A stretch of DNA of 64,000 nt from the NCBI RefSeq assembly GCF_905147045.1, contig NC_065918.1, positions 2,418,001-2,482,000 of the forward strand. The letters are read 5' to 3'. Origin of the DNA: Nymphalis io. Its lineage: Eukaryota > Arthropoda > Insecta > Lepidoptera > Nymphalidae. The position numbers were made by a program, and so were the translations under genes. The notes beneath the pieces are model-generated. The model ran no database searches. It was given only the letters and a program-made list of their open reading frames with translations, and was not told the DNA's origin. The first letter of the stretch is position 1; each line of letters opens with the position of its first letter. This document shows, piece by piece, positions 1 to 11,302 of the stretch.

Positions 1-84
1 GCTAAAATGTTATTTCTTGCCAGTCCATTTTTGTAGAATTTACGTTTCGACCCATTGGTAGCATTATATTAAACAAGCCAAGCA

Positions 85-160
85 CCCTTTGTTAGGTAAT
101 AGGGTCCCTATACCCTATGTTCTATGCTGTGCCTCTGACAACGTGCATGCAAGAAACAAA
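85..160. repeat. Fragment of a dispersed repeat (family H)
   Basis: The stretch with 'tatgttctatgctgtgcc' and 'acaacgtgcatgcaa' resembles part of the repeat at 45205-45410 ('tatgttattttctgtacc', 'ataacgtgaatgcaa'). Such sequence recurs in insect genomes. The boundaries are unclear and the class is unknown. Confidence 0.35.
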
Positions 161-340
161 ATATAACAACACATAATAAGCAAACAACGCGATCCACATT
201 TACAATATTTATTATGAAGTAAGCATTGAATCCCATCACAATTTAAGGTTGCTTAAAATTGAATACTTGTAGATCACACTTGAGTATATAAAGAGTATTT
301 CGATTTTTTGACTGCATGGAACAGAATTGAGCACACTTAC

Positions 341-410
341 GGAGGGTTCGCCCCCGTTACGATACGCACGGTTGACGCGATTAAATTTTCGAGGGTACTT
401 TAATATTTCA
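341..410 (-). CDS. Candidate fourth coding exon of the minus-strand gene
   Basis: The minus strand has an excellent donor (CCCTCC followed by gtaagtgtg) after a stretch clearly richer in GC than its surroundings. Exon 3 ends two bases into a codon. Two acceptor AGs, giving exon starts at 410 or 397, both continue an open frame from it. With the start at 410 the frame includes RKFNRVNRAYRNGGEPS and the exon ends in phase 0. With the start at 397 it includes TLENLIASTVRIVTG. Neither acceptor has a good pyrimidine tract, so the 5' edge is uncertain. An alternative is a first exon with its own ATG (minus strand, near 427). No domain is recognised. The donor is the firm part. Confidence 0.3.
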
Positions 411-1465
411 CTTTGGTACCGAACCATTAATGAATTAGTCATTCGAATCACTATTGATATGAACGTTAGAGCTACTAACGTTGCGTAAATGTTGAGTTTA
501 TATATGCGACGAATGAGTTTGCCGTTAAAAAATTATAAAAAAGTATGCTCTCCTCTATCTATCTTAGTTTATTATTAAGGTTTTCTTTTTTATCTAATCT
601 TACAACTATGGTGCTGTCATGTGAAGTAAGGTTAAATATATACAAAACGCTCTACAGAACTTGAACCATGCCAGCTTTTTTCATTCATTTTTTTAGATTC
701 GTGTAGCGTACAACAGCAATAAAGACACAAAGGACTGAAGTTGAAGCGTAAATTTTTACATTTCGGAGATTAACATATTGTCCGATATGTATATAGCTGT
801 ATATCATGAGCGTGAAAATTCCCCTTTGAAATGACAATAAACGGAAATAAACGTAATTATTCTCGATTGATGGACACATTTATGCACAATATATAAATGA
901 TAATTTCATTGGTCAGTTTTAGTATGTTCATTTGAACGTGAAATAACACGTTTGATTGTTTAGTATTCATAATACAAAATATCACAAATTATGTCAGAAA
1001 ACCTCATTAGTAAAACATATTTATGTAACAACGCCACTCGTCTTGTATCATTAAAATTGAAGTATAAATGCAATACGTACAAGCTGGTCGAATGATTCAC
1101 TTGAAGGGAAAATAGATTAAATTATACTTTCGAAGAACGACCTTTGAATCCGTTCTATTTTTAAAAATAATTATTACTTCACTGTTAGGTTCAGTAAGTA
1201 AGTAAATAGATAAGAGGTAATCATTTGATACTCAGGGCAAACGAACCTTGTGAAATGATGCATTCTTATGAATCAGAATCAGTTTGTATACTCCTGTACT
1301 ACTGATGGTATTATTATTAATTCTATTAACTTTATTTATAATAATAATAATTATAATTTATTTATTTATTCAAGCAACAGAAGACTCATTTAGTAAATTA
1401 CAAAAAGAAAACGGTTTTAAGCAAACAAAAATAAGAAAAGAAAACGATAGTACTGATTTTTTTAT
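411..1465. other. AT-rich interval with no recognised gene
   Basis: It would lie in an intron of the minus-strand gene if the exon at 341-410 is real. The frame at 1284-1469 (+) has a very hydrophobic start (poly-Leu/Ile), but this comes from a run of tta/ata/att repeats, so I do not call it. No splice-bounded GC-rich block was seen. Confidence 0.5.
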
Positions 1466-1700
1466 ATAAAATAGATAGGCGGGCGAGCAAATGGGTCACC
1501 TGATGGTAAGTAGTCACCAAGTAATCACCAACGCTCATAGACATTGGCATTGTAAGAAATGTTAACCATCGCTTACATCACCAATGCGCCACCAACCTTG
1601 GCAACTAAAATGTTATGTTCTTTGTGCCCGTAATTACACTGGCTCACTCACCCTTCAAACCGGAACACAACAATACCAATTACTGCTGTTTTAAATGCAT
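1466..1700 (-). repeat. SINE-B copy, head missing
   Basis: The copy runs tail to head on the plus strand: 'gataggcgggcgagcaaatgg', 'cattggcattgtaagaaatg', 'accggaacacaacaatacc'. It stops at about 1700, before the head motif (ggtggtagggctttgtgc). Sense orientation is taken as head to A-rich tail, hence minus. It lies between exons of the candidate minus-strand gene. Confidence 0.8.
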
Positions 1701-2028
1701 GCTGCTGATGGTGACCTTAATAATTATTATTATGGAAGTCAGCATGTTTAACGATGTTTCCTAAGAAGATGAATTTTTAGAGAGAAGGGAATGTGACATT
1801 TTTATTTTCCCTCGGGGATTATGTGGGAACAACGCTCGCATATTTTTTTGTAATATCAAAAGTACAAATAGCAATTTATATTTGTCTGCGAATAGGAATG
1901 ATACGCTAAACGGTTCAGGTATGAGAAGTTTACGAATGACAGGTAGAACGAATCCATAAAAATGAGGAAAGCCTGAAAGCTATAAGCGCGTCCAATATCA
2001 AATTGAATGCTAGTGCAGATGTGCTTAC

Positions 2029-2062
2029 TGGCCCATAACCTCGCTGTCGCTTTGTTGGTGAG
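2029..2062 (-). CDS. Exon 3 (34 nt) of an unrecognised minus-strand gene
   Basis: On the minus strand this GC-rich 34-nt block has a strong acceptor (taatttattttcag) before it and a strong donor (gtaagcac) after it. Exon 2 leaves one base of a codon. Joining gives a frame that stays open: Ala, then HQQSDSEVMG, then CA of the next codon. The phase fit with both upstream exons, the consensus splice sites on each side and the composition contrast with the AT-rich flanks are the evidence. The peptide is short, polar and acidic, with no recognisable domain, so it may be a disordered linker. Which protein this is remains unknown; a translated search of lepidopteran proteins would settle it. Confidence 0.6.
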
Positions 2063-2416
2063 CTGAAAATAAATTACTTTTATCGGGTCGAGTGCATGAA
2101 GTTAATGACTTGGGTATTCATTTGTGTGTTAAAGGCGCGTCGGTTTTTTCTAATCAAGAAAACGTTTGTGACAAAATTCATTTACCTTAAGGGAGAGAAT
2201 AAAACATCAATCAAGAGAATCACGCAAAGTTGAAAACCTCAATCTTGGGTTGCCTAGCCGCATGTGAATTAAAAATCTATCAAACAAAGGTTGCTTCGAA
2301 TTTCAATCTTTATGAATGTCTTAGACTTTAAGGTATGACGGTGGATAAATATGTAGCAGAAGTTTCCTTGCGATATTCCCTTCGTCGCAGAGTGCGAGAT
2401 TAATTAGTAGTAGAAA

Positions 2417-2420
<4 letters not shown>

Positions 2421-2452
<32 letters not shown>
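2421..2452. repeat. (TA)n microsatellite
   Basis: An uninterrupted TA dinucleotide run of about 32 bases in the intron between exons 2 and 3 of the minus-strand gene. Confidence 0.9.
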
Positions 2453-2455
<3 letters not shown>

Positions 2456-2519
2456 CAAGTACTATTTATGTATGTATAAAGATGAGGACTTATATAACTA
2501 GTGAATAATGTTTATTTAC

Positions 2520-2552
2520 CGTCAATTCTCGGATCACCCGGCCAATCTTCTT
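2520..2552 (-). CDS. Exon 2 (33 nt) of an unrecognised minus-strand gene
   Basis: The acceptor is textbook (ttccttttttttcag) and the donor is good (ACG followed by gtaaat). The exon is 33 nt, starts and ends in phase 1, and so could be skipped without changing frame. Joined to exon 1, the split codon is G plus AA (Glu), and the exon reads EEDWPGDPRID, an acidic Pro/Gly-containing segment directly after the basic exon-1 segment. The other two frames give a stop or do not fit exon 1. It lies 3.0 kb downstream of exon 1 and 457 bp upstream of exon 3. Short symmetric exons of this kind are often alternatively spliced; that is inference here. Confidence 0.62.
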
Positions 2553-2562
2553 CTGAAAAAAA

Positions 2563-3799
2563 AGGAAAAAATTATTGTATCATCTTTATATAATACACGA
2601 AAATACTATCTATATACCTCTGCTTAGTGTCTTTCTGAAACCATATTATGATAATAATCTATTTATTAGGTGACATTTTAAGATAAATACATACAATGTA
2701 CTTAAATGGTATCATTACATTAATTTCATTTGAAGGTTTATTTTATAACCATTGATATAATATGTTATGCTTAGTCGAAAAACAATTTACTCGGCAACTT
2801 CACAAAAAATTTACTCAATTAGTATTATTTTACTTATTTCCATAGTAAAATATGTTCCATGGTATGTATTACGTTTTGAGGTGACGATACATATATTGAA
2901 AATGATAACATAACAGAAACAATGTAACACAATATGAAACGTTGAATAAATAAGACGAATAAATATAAAATTATATCGCCTCAGACTTCGCTCCACCAGT
3001 TTCATGCATCCTTCCTTTGAAAAGGTATTCTATTCTATAATATGATATCTATTGTCATTTTTAGCGAGATGAGGTTTAAATATAGAAAAAAGATATTTAT
3101 TTACCAGACATTACAACATTACAATTATAGAATAATTCATTAAGAATATCCATTATATAAATAAAGATTTAAATGGACGATATATTAAAATTAACTTAAT
3201 ACTGATATTAAAAGGCATTAAAAAGTAAATATTGACGATTTTAATCGATATAATCTTTTTTCTTAACCGGTGATCATTATACGTTAAATTAATTATACAA
3301 TTATGATTCATAATGGCTTAAAATAGTACCGAATGCATAAAGGTTAATTCGATATTTAAACGGTATTACGAGTAAAAACATATCCTTGTAAATATTGTAA
3401 ATATTTCCGTCGGCTTTCGTCGTGTTTAGGCCTCGTATTTGTCCGACGGCTATTTATTATCATATGTAAGTAATGAACACTTTGGTAAAGGTCAACTTAC
3501 TATTCTTAGTAAAAAAATTCTTTGTTTACTCATAATGCCTTGAACTGTCATTAAAAAACGTTAAAATACCGTATTTGACATGAAATAATAAATGAGTTTT
3601 TAGAGTTTATGTTTTTAAGCTATTCAGCTTACTTGTTATTTGTTTTTGTAAATGTATATTAATGTCATATAGGTATAGAATACCGTATTTATTATTTTAT
3701 AGCATTTCATTTATTTTCTTTGGTTTTCTAAACTTGAATTATTATACTGCAATATTGTTGACGTCTAAGGAAATTAAATGCTAGGACTTGTAGACCAGA
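2563..3799. other. Intron sequence of the minus-strand gene, no further feature
   Basis: Very AT-rich DNA between exons 1 and 2. No conserved frame or recognised repeat; the frame at 2811-3005 (-) looks like chance. Confidence 0.5.
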
Positions 3800-3925
3800 C
3801 CAGAAGGAGTTCAGGTACAAAATCAGAGAGCTTTTATTTTTGAAAACTTCGATGAGTTTTTACTAGCTCGATCCAAGGATTGAACCCAGGATAAAATAGT
3901 CAGCCGTGAAAGATGAGATTTTAGG
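3800..3925 (-). repeat. Degraded SINE-C fragment
   Basis: 'gaccagaaggagttcaggt' and 'ggattgaacccagga' match the body and box-B region of the fuller SINE-C at 28438-28808 (gaccggaaagagttcaggc; gaattgaacccagga). The segment between them is mostly lost. Confidence 0.5.
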
Positions 3926-4640
3926 ATATTACTTAACATCTTACTATATATACTCTCCGAACTAAACCTCTCTTAAGCACATATTGACTACAGCATCGAG
4001 TAAATATCTAACATCGATTATTCACACACTAAAGCAACGCAGCGCAAACTGCATTGGCTCCTATCTTACACTATTTATCTTCGTCGTAATAGTTAAATTC
4101 GGGATTTGACTTCAAAGTCCGGGGAGTTCCCGTAATTTTCTACAAGATGGTTTTCTGTACTTCAACTCAATATATATACATATATCTCAACCCTGCAGTA
4201 AAAAATATTATATTACATTTATGGAGCAAAATCGTTTGGGAGAAAAAATATCATAAATATCAAAGTACAGCCAACGTCGATGAAATTTTTCTCATGTTGT
4301 AAAAATGATCGTCATTAACGTGTCCGGAAGACATCATTATTCCGATGTTGGTTTTAAATTCATTTTAGAGCCATATACGTACTAAAACAAACGTTACAAC
4401 ATTCTGTACCGTGCCTGCGTAACGAGACTTTAACCGGTGACGATATATTAAATGTAAAACGACGTCGTGTTTGTACAAAAACCAGTTGATTGAAATTTCA
4501 AATTGTTATTATCGTTTTACATGGGTGATGGAAATCGCATGAATTTAAATTATAATGTTTACTTGGTGGAATTATATAATCACAGCGGTAATTTCCCTCT
4601 TTTGTAGGATATTTTTACGTTGTTTAGCGTTTTTTTTTTA

Positions 4641-4895
4641 TAAAATAGGTTAGTAGTCATCATAGATATTGGCGCTGAGAGAAATATTAGCCGTTCCTAG
4701 CATCGACGTTAGGAAGAAGATATGATGTTCCTGGTCAGGTTCAAATAGTTTAACTGGCTCACACTCCCTCGAAACCGGTACAAAACAATAATAAAGTATT
4801 GCTGTTTGGCAGTAGAATATGTGATTTGGCAGTAGAATAGTGGATGGTACCTCTGGGTTACCTACCCAGAGGGGCTTGCACAAAGCTCTACCCCC
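4641..4895 (-). repeat. SINE-B copy, diverged
   Basis: It runs from an 'aaaataggttagtagtcatc' tail side to 'ggggcttgcacaaagctcta', the complement of the SINE-B head. A short internal duplication of 'tttggcagtagaata' lies at about 4806-4842. It sits in intron 1 of the minus-strand gene. Confidence 0.7.
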
Positions 4896-5599
4896 CCGTG
4901 AAGGGAACGGTGATTAGTTAAGCAATACTTGCATTCAATTATCAAATCAATAATGACAGAAAGAGAAATCAGTGCTTAACGAAAATATCACTAAGCAACG
5001 TTTGTAAGTAAGGACATTAATATTTATTTTGATAACTACCTAAATCTTACAAAGATTACATTGTCGAAAATGATCTTATTATCTACACGTATATGATGTT
5101 TATGGAGTTTGATAGTTTTTCTTTAAATATAAAGATAGATATTATAAAAGAAAAAAACAATCGTTTGTGAAACGCTACTACAACTACTACTACGCTCTGA
5201 CAAACATAGTCTCTATTAATTTGTTTTTCGCGTCCCCTTATAAAAAAGGGTTGAAACGCAACTGAGTGGTACCTCTAAACAGATTTTTGGGTAGAGAATA
5301 TCGAAAAGTACTTTTATGCTTGGTTTAAATATAAAAATAAATGTATTATTTATATTACACAATTGTTACACAAATTCTAAACAAATTTATTTTGTTTGGT
5401 ATTATCCGGTATATAACGATAGTACAGATGTATAATGCGTTGTCTTCTTTCGAATTACAAGTCATTGATGACATAAAAAGAAAAAGTAAGTATGGAGAAA
5501 AGTATTAGTATTATAGGTCGTTTGTAAGGCATTCATTACCCAATGACGATTACGTTATAGCAGATTGCGTATCTAAAAATATTCGTTAATTTTACTCAC

Positions 5600-5693
5600 C
5601 ATTGTCGCGCCCTTTCCGTTTTTTCTTTCCGCTCGTACTCGAAGACTTGCCGGACTTCTCCGACTTATCTTTGCTTTTCCACCGACTTAACAT
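5600..5693 (-). CDS. First coding exon of an unrecognised minus-strand gene
   Basis: The ATG at 5693-5691 has a fair start context (acgaaaATG). An in-frame TAG lies 36 nt upstream (5729-5727), so this is the first Met of the frame unless an acceptor at that same TAG is used. The frame runs 31 codons: MLSRWKSKDKSEKSGKSSS, then a second lysine cluster (KKKRKGRDN). It ends one base into a codon at a consensus donor (AATG followed by gtgagt). The peptide is basic and Ser/Lys-rich, with no signal peptide or membrane segment, as expected for a disordered N-terminus of an intracellular protein. Exons 2 and 3 continue it in frame. I do not recognise the family. Only about 54 residues are inside the window and the rest lies to the left. 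Confidence 0.68.
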
Positions 5694-5729
5694 TTTCGTA
5701 GCAACGTCCACATGGAGTTTCACAAACTA

Positions 5730-7618
5730 TCCATTTCGAACGAAAAAGTTTTATCTTTTTATAAAAACACCGAACGTTTTCATTGTATTAATCATACCAC
5801 AAACACTCGGCTGATCTCGTTAATTTAAAGTATATTAATTAATAAAAACACTGTTGTATACTTTATTTCAATTTTATAAATGTTATATGCCTTTTCACAT
5901 AAACAACGTACTAGGAGATATGTAATTATTTAATATATTCAATTGTTTGGATAAAGAAGCTGTGAAAAGAGAAATATACAATTACATTACATCACTGTAT
6001 TGACAAAGTCGTCGAGGTGAATTGTAAAAGTGTTCATAATATGGTAATACCCTTATGGATTTTCTTGGAGTCTTAATAATACGATAAGCCGACGATATAG
6101 GATTCATGGCGTATGTTCACATAAATATTTTGAATAACTTATAAGAATAGAAAATATCGAACATTTAAACCGTGAAAAAGAAAACAAGGTTTGCGCTCTA
6201 TATCGGATTTCAAATTGATACGGAAGTTTTGACGATAAGACGGGGATTTTGCGAGGAGAATGCATATAACATATAATATAACATATAAATATTTATTTAT
6301 GGTTTTTCGTCAATTCGATTGAAAATAACTTTCAATTAATACGCCTTTTTATCTTTGTTATATTAATGGACGTAGTTTAGTCAGACTTTGTTTTCGAAAG
6401 CTTTGTTAGTTTATGTAGGTTATAGAGTATCTGTCTTGTATTTCTTTCGATCAATCACTTGTTTTTAATTCACTTTACATGTTAGTGTGCATTGAACAAA
6501 TCTTGCATTTGATCTTTGAACAATTTCCGCCTAAGCCGTTGAGCCGAATAACCTTGCATGTGATGGCTATATTCATTATACACAAAATACGCTGATTGCA
6601 ATACATTTATGTATTTCAAATTACATTCAATTTAGTTTATTAATTAAATAAAAATGTGTTTTAAAGAGGTTTATTTTTAACTTAATCACTTATTAGTTCT
6701 TATGTTTACGTCCCGTGGCTGGGTAGGTAAGCCCTGCGTTATACATAAATAGATAAAACATTCTAACCGACAATATTAACCGAAGCGTAACAATGCGTTT
6801 TATCTTATCCCGAGAGAAAAATCCTGAAAATTAATAATGATGCTTATAATTATTTACTAATATGCCTAAAATAGCAGTAAGCTAATATGTAAGCTAACTT
6901 TAATGTTAAGTAAGAGAATCTAATACATAGTTAAATTCGATTTTGGTAAAATGAGACTTGAACGATATCCTGAAATACTCTATTTTTTTTTATTTGTTTC
7001 GAAGATTAGCACAGAGAAAGCTAAACAGACAAATGAAAACTCTGGTTGTTTTAAATTAAAAGACAGCTTAAAATCAATGCGTCGTATAGTAAGAAGCCTT
7101 TTGATATTTTTTGTTAATATTTTTCGGACATCGCTAGTGAAGAGCCACTTAGTTATGAACACGAACAAGGGTAACGTGATCTCACCCCTCTATCGATTTT
7201 TTCCCTTTGTCTAGTTAACCCATGAATGAACTTCAAAGATTTTTAAGCTTACTGTTTGTATACAAAATTGTTTTATTAATATTGTGAATAGATCGTTAAG
7301 CCAAATTAACTTGTAAAGAGAATTATGGCTTTTCAAAGAAAATTATGTTTCGTAATTTTTTCGATGTATTTTTTCCTTATTTATTATATTTAGTCGAGAT
7401 GTTGCTGAAATGTCGAGTATTTTGTGTTATAAGAACGTAATTATTATAATATTATAAGTAGATAATTTTTGTTTGTTGGCTGTATTTGAATTCATAAAAA
7501 AAAATCCTAGTTTTGATTAATATGTATGTTTCTCGAATTGGATTCAGTTTCTGGACCTATGAATCTTCAAACGAATTTTTAAACTAACCGTACCAACACT
7601 TACTTTGCTTGCATTATT
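5730..7618. other. AT-rich interval upstream of coding exon 1
   Basis: If the gene has upstream non-coding exons this is intron; otherwise it includes its 5' UTR and promoter. No clear TATA/Inr pair was found next to the exon. The frames at 6951-7214 (+) and 6980-7168 (-) overlap each other and lack coding character. Confidence 0.4.
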
Positions 7619-7877
7619 AGCAGATTGAAGTGAATGTGGGCTGGTTACTAATGTCAAACAACCGATGGCCGTTGGAGAAGACGCTTACGAAACTCTCTAG
7701 ACAATTTAATAAATTGGCTGAAGGGTCTGACTAATAATAATCTAAAGAAGGACCCGATTGGAACTCAAAAATCTGTTTTTGAGTTGCAATCTGGTAGTCT
7801 GCTACCAGGAGCTTTATAGCACCTTAAGAGAGATATCCATCAATGGATCACGATTGGCTGAATAAAAATGATGATCA
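7619..7877 (+). pseudogene. Relic of an RTE-type LINE, C-terminal end
   Basis: The plus strand can be read against the C-terminus of the intact RTE at 55197-58259. RLK*MWAGY*CQTTDGRWR matches RLKWQWAGHVCRRTDGRWS (residues 942-960), and near the end a frame gives HQWITIG and a stop, matching QQWTTIG. There are in-frame stops and at least one frameshift, and the middle is poorly conserved. After the matching stop codon comes 'ataaaaatgatgatc', a tga-type tail of the sort RTE elements often carry. It is an old, 5'-truncated, dead copy. It could belong to a sister RTE family. Confidence 0.75.
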
Positions 7878-9378
7878 ATCAGAGACAGCATGCAGAGAGT
7901 TTTATGAAAATTCTGTTTATTAATTCACCCCACTTTGGACGAATAATTAATTAACAGATATTTCTATAAACGAATGAAAAAAGCCGAGGGGTGTGCAGTG
8001 CTTGTACTCGAAATGTTATATTAGCACAATACGGGCGGATAAATCAAACATCGCTTGATATCGACTTATTGCATTTTTTTATTATGCTTAAAAAAATATC
8101 TCGTTTCAATTTTTGCCTTAACGAAGTTGGGAAGGGTAGGTAGTAATAAAATAAAAATATTAATATGTCATTTCGGCTAAATATGATCCTCTGTATCATT
8201 ATAACAACAACGGTATTAGATGTCACCAAGATTCTGATAGAGTTGAATTTGAACAAAGCCTGTAAGCCTTATTGACACCGAGTCAGATAGTGTCGGATTA
8301 CAAATCAATTATTATATCTTGTAACAGCCAAGTTAGTATACGTTATTATATCAAGCAAGTTAATATGTCTGTGATTATTGTATTTTAACTCTGATTTGTT
8401 AATTGATGTAGTTCGAATATGAAGCCAGTCCAAATTGTGCTTTAGTTAACTGACCACATGTTATATACAGATTTGAGTTATGGACAGGCCCAAAGGCAAT
8501 CCAAATTTCGGCGTTCTTGTGTGTAATACTAATAATTATTTAGAACAGATGATTGAAACGATAAAATATCATAAAATGTTTATGAAAACTAAGACGTTGT
8601 TAGTAGTTTCTATAAAAAATAACTTACCTCATCGGAAATCAAACAAACAATGTTTTTTTTTAATCACGTGGAAAATATAAAATTTAAAACGTATTGGCTC
8701 ACAAAAAGAGTTCGTGTATTGTGTAGATATATAACTAGATCTTTGAGTGGTATTACGTGGTATCAACCCCGATTTAAAACGAACGCTCTCTTCAATGCTA
8801 TCTTATTTTTATAATGTAGAGATTCACTAAGGATTGTCCACTTTGATCGACGATTCCTTTGTCATGATTTGTATTGTAGTTTGATTTGGTGTGAAATTTC
8901 CTGATATGACGCAATGCAATGCACAAATAAATTTATACGGTCGAGAATAAATATTAACTTTTTAAAATTAATTGAATCAAAATGTTGAGTTTCATCAATA
9001 TAAGTTTTAATTAACAAATATTGGGTAATTATAATTTTTTATCACATCGTACTTGCAGCTGTGCATTGTTAAGTTTAATCTTCCACGTAGGTATTCCAAT
9101 AAAATCACCTAATCTTTTCATAGGAAATGTAAATATTTAAATATCAGCAATGCTATATAAACACAAATTTTAATTTTTATATTGTACATGCACGTATTTA
9201 TTTAAGCACAAAAGCTTTAGTAATAAAAACATTTTCAATTTGGAATATTCAACATGTATTTGTGTTTTCGATCATTGTAATTTGTGTATCTTAGAGGCAA
9301 GCTGAATAGGCAACCGAATATTTTAAGTAACAATGCTGTATCTTAGACCGCATCGGGTGTGAACATAGTCGCGCGTAC
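7878..9378. other. AT-rich interval with no recognised gene
   Basis: Isolated donor-like sites occur (for example minus strand near 8635, gaggtaagtta) but without a partnered acceptor. No repeat was recognised. Confidence 0.45.
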
Positions 9379-9419
9379 CTGTTCACCAGTTATACAAAGG
9401 CAGGTCACTGATTCGTAAA
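9379..9419 (-). other. Candidate 5' exon (41 nt) of the minus-strand gene
   Basis: Minus strand: the acceptor-like 'aactttatcag' precedes a 41-nt block with higher GC, which ends in CAG followed by gtacgc, a good donor. There is no ATG, so it would be untranslated. The same 'tatcagttta' also resembles an initiator (TCAGTT), and the 8-bp palindrome tgacgtca (CRE type) lies just upstream at 9430-9437, so it could instead be a first exon. It lies 3.7 kb upstream of the first coding exon on the same strand. Unverified. Confidence 0.22.
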
Positions 9420-10110
9420 CTGATAAAGTTGACGTCAGTTTGCTAATGGATTTCATGTTGTGGACTATTCACGATATCAATAATTAAATAATATCAAATA
9501 AATATAACCAGTTGTATTGGACTTGCTTGTTTATGCCATATTATCGCAATAAAAAATTATAATTAAAAGAATTATTTAAAATTGATTGTTCATACGAATG
9601 GAACAAATAAGAAAAATAGTAATACTCTCTAAAATTGGTAAATTAAGCCCCTATTAAATTTGGTCGATTGATATTGTGTCATGGATTACGAACATTTTTT
9701 TTTTAATTATGAAGATATTATGGAAAAGTATTAGGAGATAGTAATAATTTTAGTGGCTGCCAATACTAAGATAAAAATATATTAATTTCCACCGAGTTTC
9801 GCGGAAACCTACGGATCTATTTACTTTTATACCAGGGTAAGGTAAATCTCTGATCCCGTATTAAGCCCTTAAGCCCCGTTACGTGATCTAACCATAGTTT
9901 CACCCCCTTATTGATAAAATAAAATAAACCTATATTTTCTAACCTAGCGTAAGAAAATACAATTTTTTATTATGATTTATAGTTATTATACGTGTGTTAG
10001 TGTACATATCAATACAAGTATAGTTATAGTTAGTTTGTACATATTTCTCTGAATGAGCTCAGCAGCGCCACGCTTCGGCTTTTAAGCGGAAACTAGATCT
10101 GAAAAGGGTT

Positions 10111-10149
10111 CGTTTCAGTGCAAGGGTGCAAGTTGCATTCGAGTGACGC
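10111..10149 (+). promoter_or_regulatory. Candidate Inr + DPE core promoter
   Basis: 'TTTCAGTG' at 10113-10120 fits an arthropod initiator with +1 at A10117. 'TGACGC' at 10144-10149 falls exactly at +28 to +33 and fits the degenerate DPE consensus (DSWYVY). No TATA is seen at -30, as expected of Inr/DPE promoters. The region from 10060 to 10330 is an island of higher GC. The same 'gtttcag' could be a splice acceptor, so the reading is not unique. Confidence 0.33.
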
Positions 10150-11007
10150 CCGCGAAGCCTGCTAGGTGGCAGTAAGCGTGTCCAGTAGTTTACGAATACA
10201 GCAACTCTCGGCGCTGCATTCAGGTTTCCAAAGGACTTGCGCCAATCAATACAGAGTATCCTTGAAATTGAGCTAAAAATAAAATCTTCCCGGAGGTGCT
10301 TGATGATAGCGTTAACGTCATAAAATATTTATAATCTTAAGTGAAGCGGGATTTTTACGACTGTTTTGTGAAAGGACCATATGTTGTAACAGTGCAATCA
10401 TTGGAAAATGTTATGTGTAGCTTTTAAACGACTTATATTGTTTTATTTTTTTCAAGTGCTTGTGTTGTGCTAATAGCATACCGATTAGTAAAATATATAG
10501 ATGTGTTCTATAATAATTTTCTTCTTATAATCATAAAAGCAACGTGTATCCAATTGAAAATTTGCAGAATATATTTGGGTGTGTCTAGTAAAATTTTCAC
10601 AAGAATGGAAATGCAGAAAATCAATACAGACATCCCAGCATCATATTAAATAGGTGAATATTAAAAAATAATCTACTCTCTAAAATCATTTTCAACTACA
10701 AACAAACGCAATTTATTGTAGAAATGATAAGTAAAACAAGTATGTTGTACTAGTAGCAAGCAGCAACAAGTAAAATCAATCATTACATTATTTCGGCTGT
10801 CGCGCATTTTGTTTCTGCTTAGAATCCATCAATATCAAATGCATCCGAAACTAGTTTTAAGCTTAGAGCTTGAATTTAGTGAATACTAACGTAACATTAT
10901 CCGGTTATAGAAATATCTAAGCTATAATTTCCAATTTTATGAGCCACCATTTTAAGTAATAGGAACTCAAGTGATCATAGTTATTGTAAATAAAATAGTT
11001 TAACATT

Positions 11008-11302
11008 AGTTATAGCCTGAGAATGTCCCACTGCTGGGTTATGGCCTCCTCTCCTCTCCTTTTTGAAGAGAAGGTTTGGAACTTATTCCATAACGCTGCT
11101 TCAATGCTGGTTGGTGGAATTTCAGTAAAATTAGACACATGCAGGTTTCCTCACGATGTTTTCCTTCATCCTCAAGCACGAGATGAATTATAATCACAAA
11201 TTAAGCACATGAAACTGAATTTTTATGTGCTTAATTTGGGTTTGAACCTACGATCATCGGTTAACATTTCACGCGTTCTTACCGCTGGGCCATCTCGGCT
11301 TT
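11008..11302 (-). repeat. SINE-A copy, near full length
   Basis: On the minus strand it starts with a tRNA-like head (gccgagatggcccagcgg, box-A-like), has a box-B-like 'ggttcaaaccca'-type segment, and ends 'gcagtgggacattctcagg'. It matches the copies at 48731 and 54875 throughout, with a short deletion near 11115. It lies inside intron 1 of the candidate plus-strand transcript. Confidence 0.85.

Noticed and set aside
1284..1469. 61-codon frame with a strongly hydrophobic start, like a small membrane protein
   Set aside because: The hydrophobicity comes from a low-complexity run of tta/ata/att. No start context, splice sites or conservation can be seen.
8635..8690. Strong donor-like site (gaggtaagtta) on the minus strand
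   Set aside because: No matching acceptor or composition change upstream.
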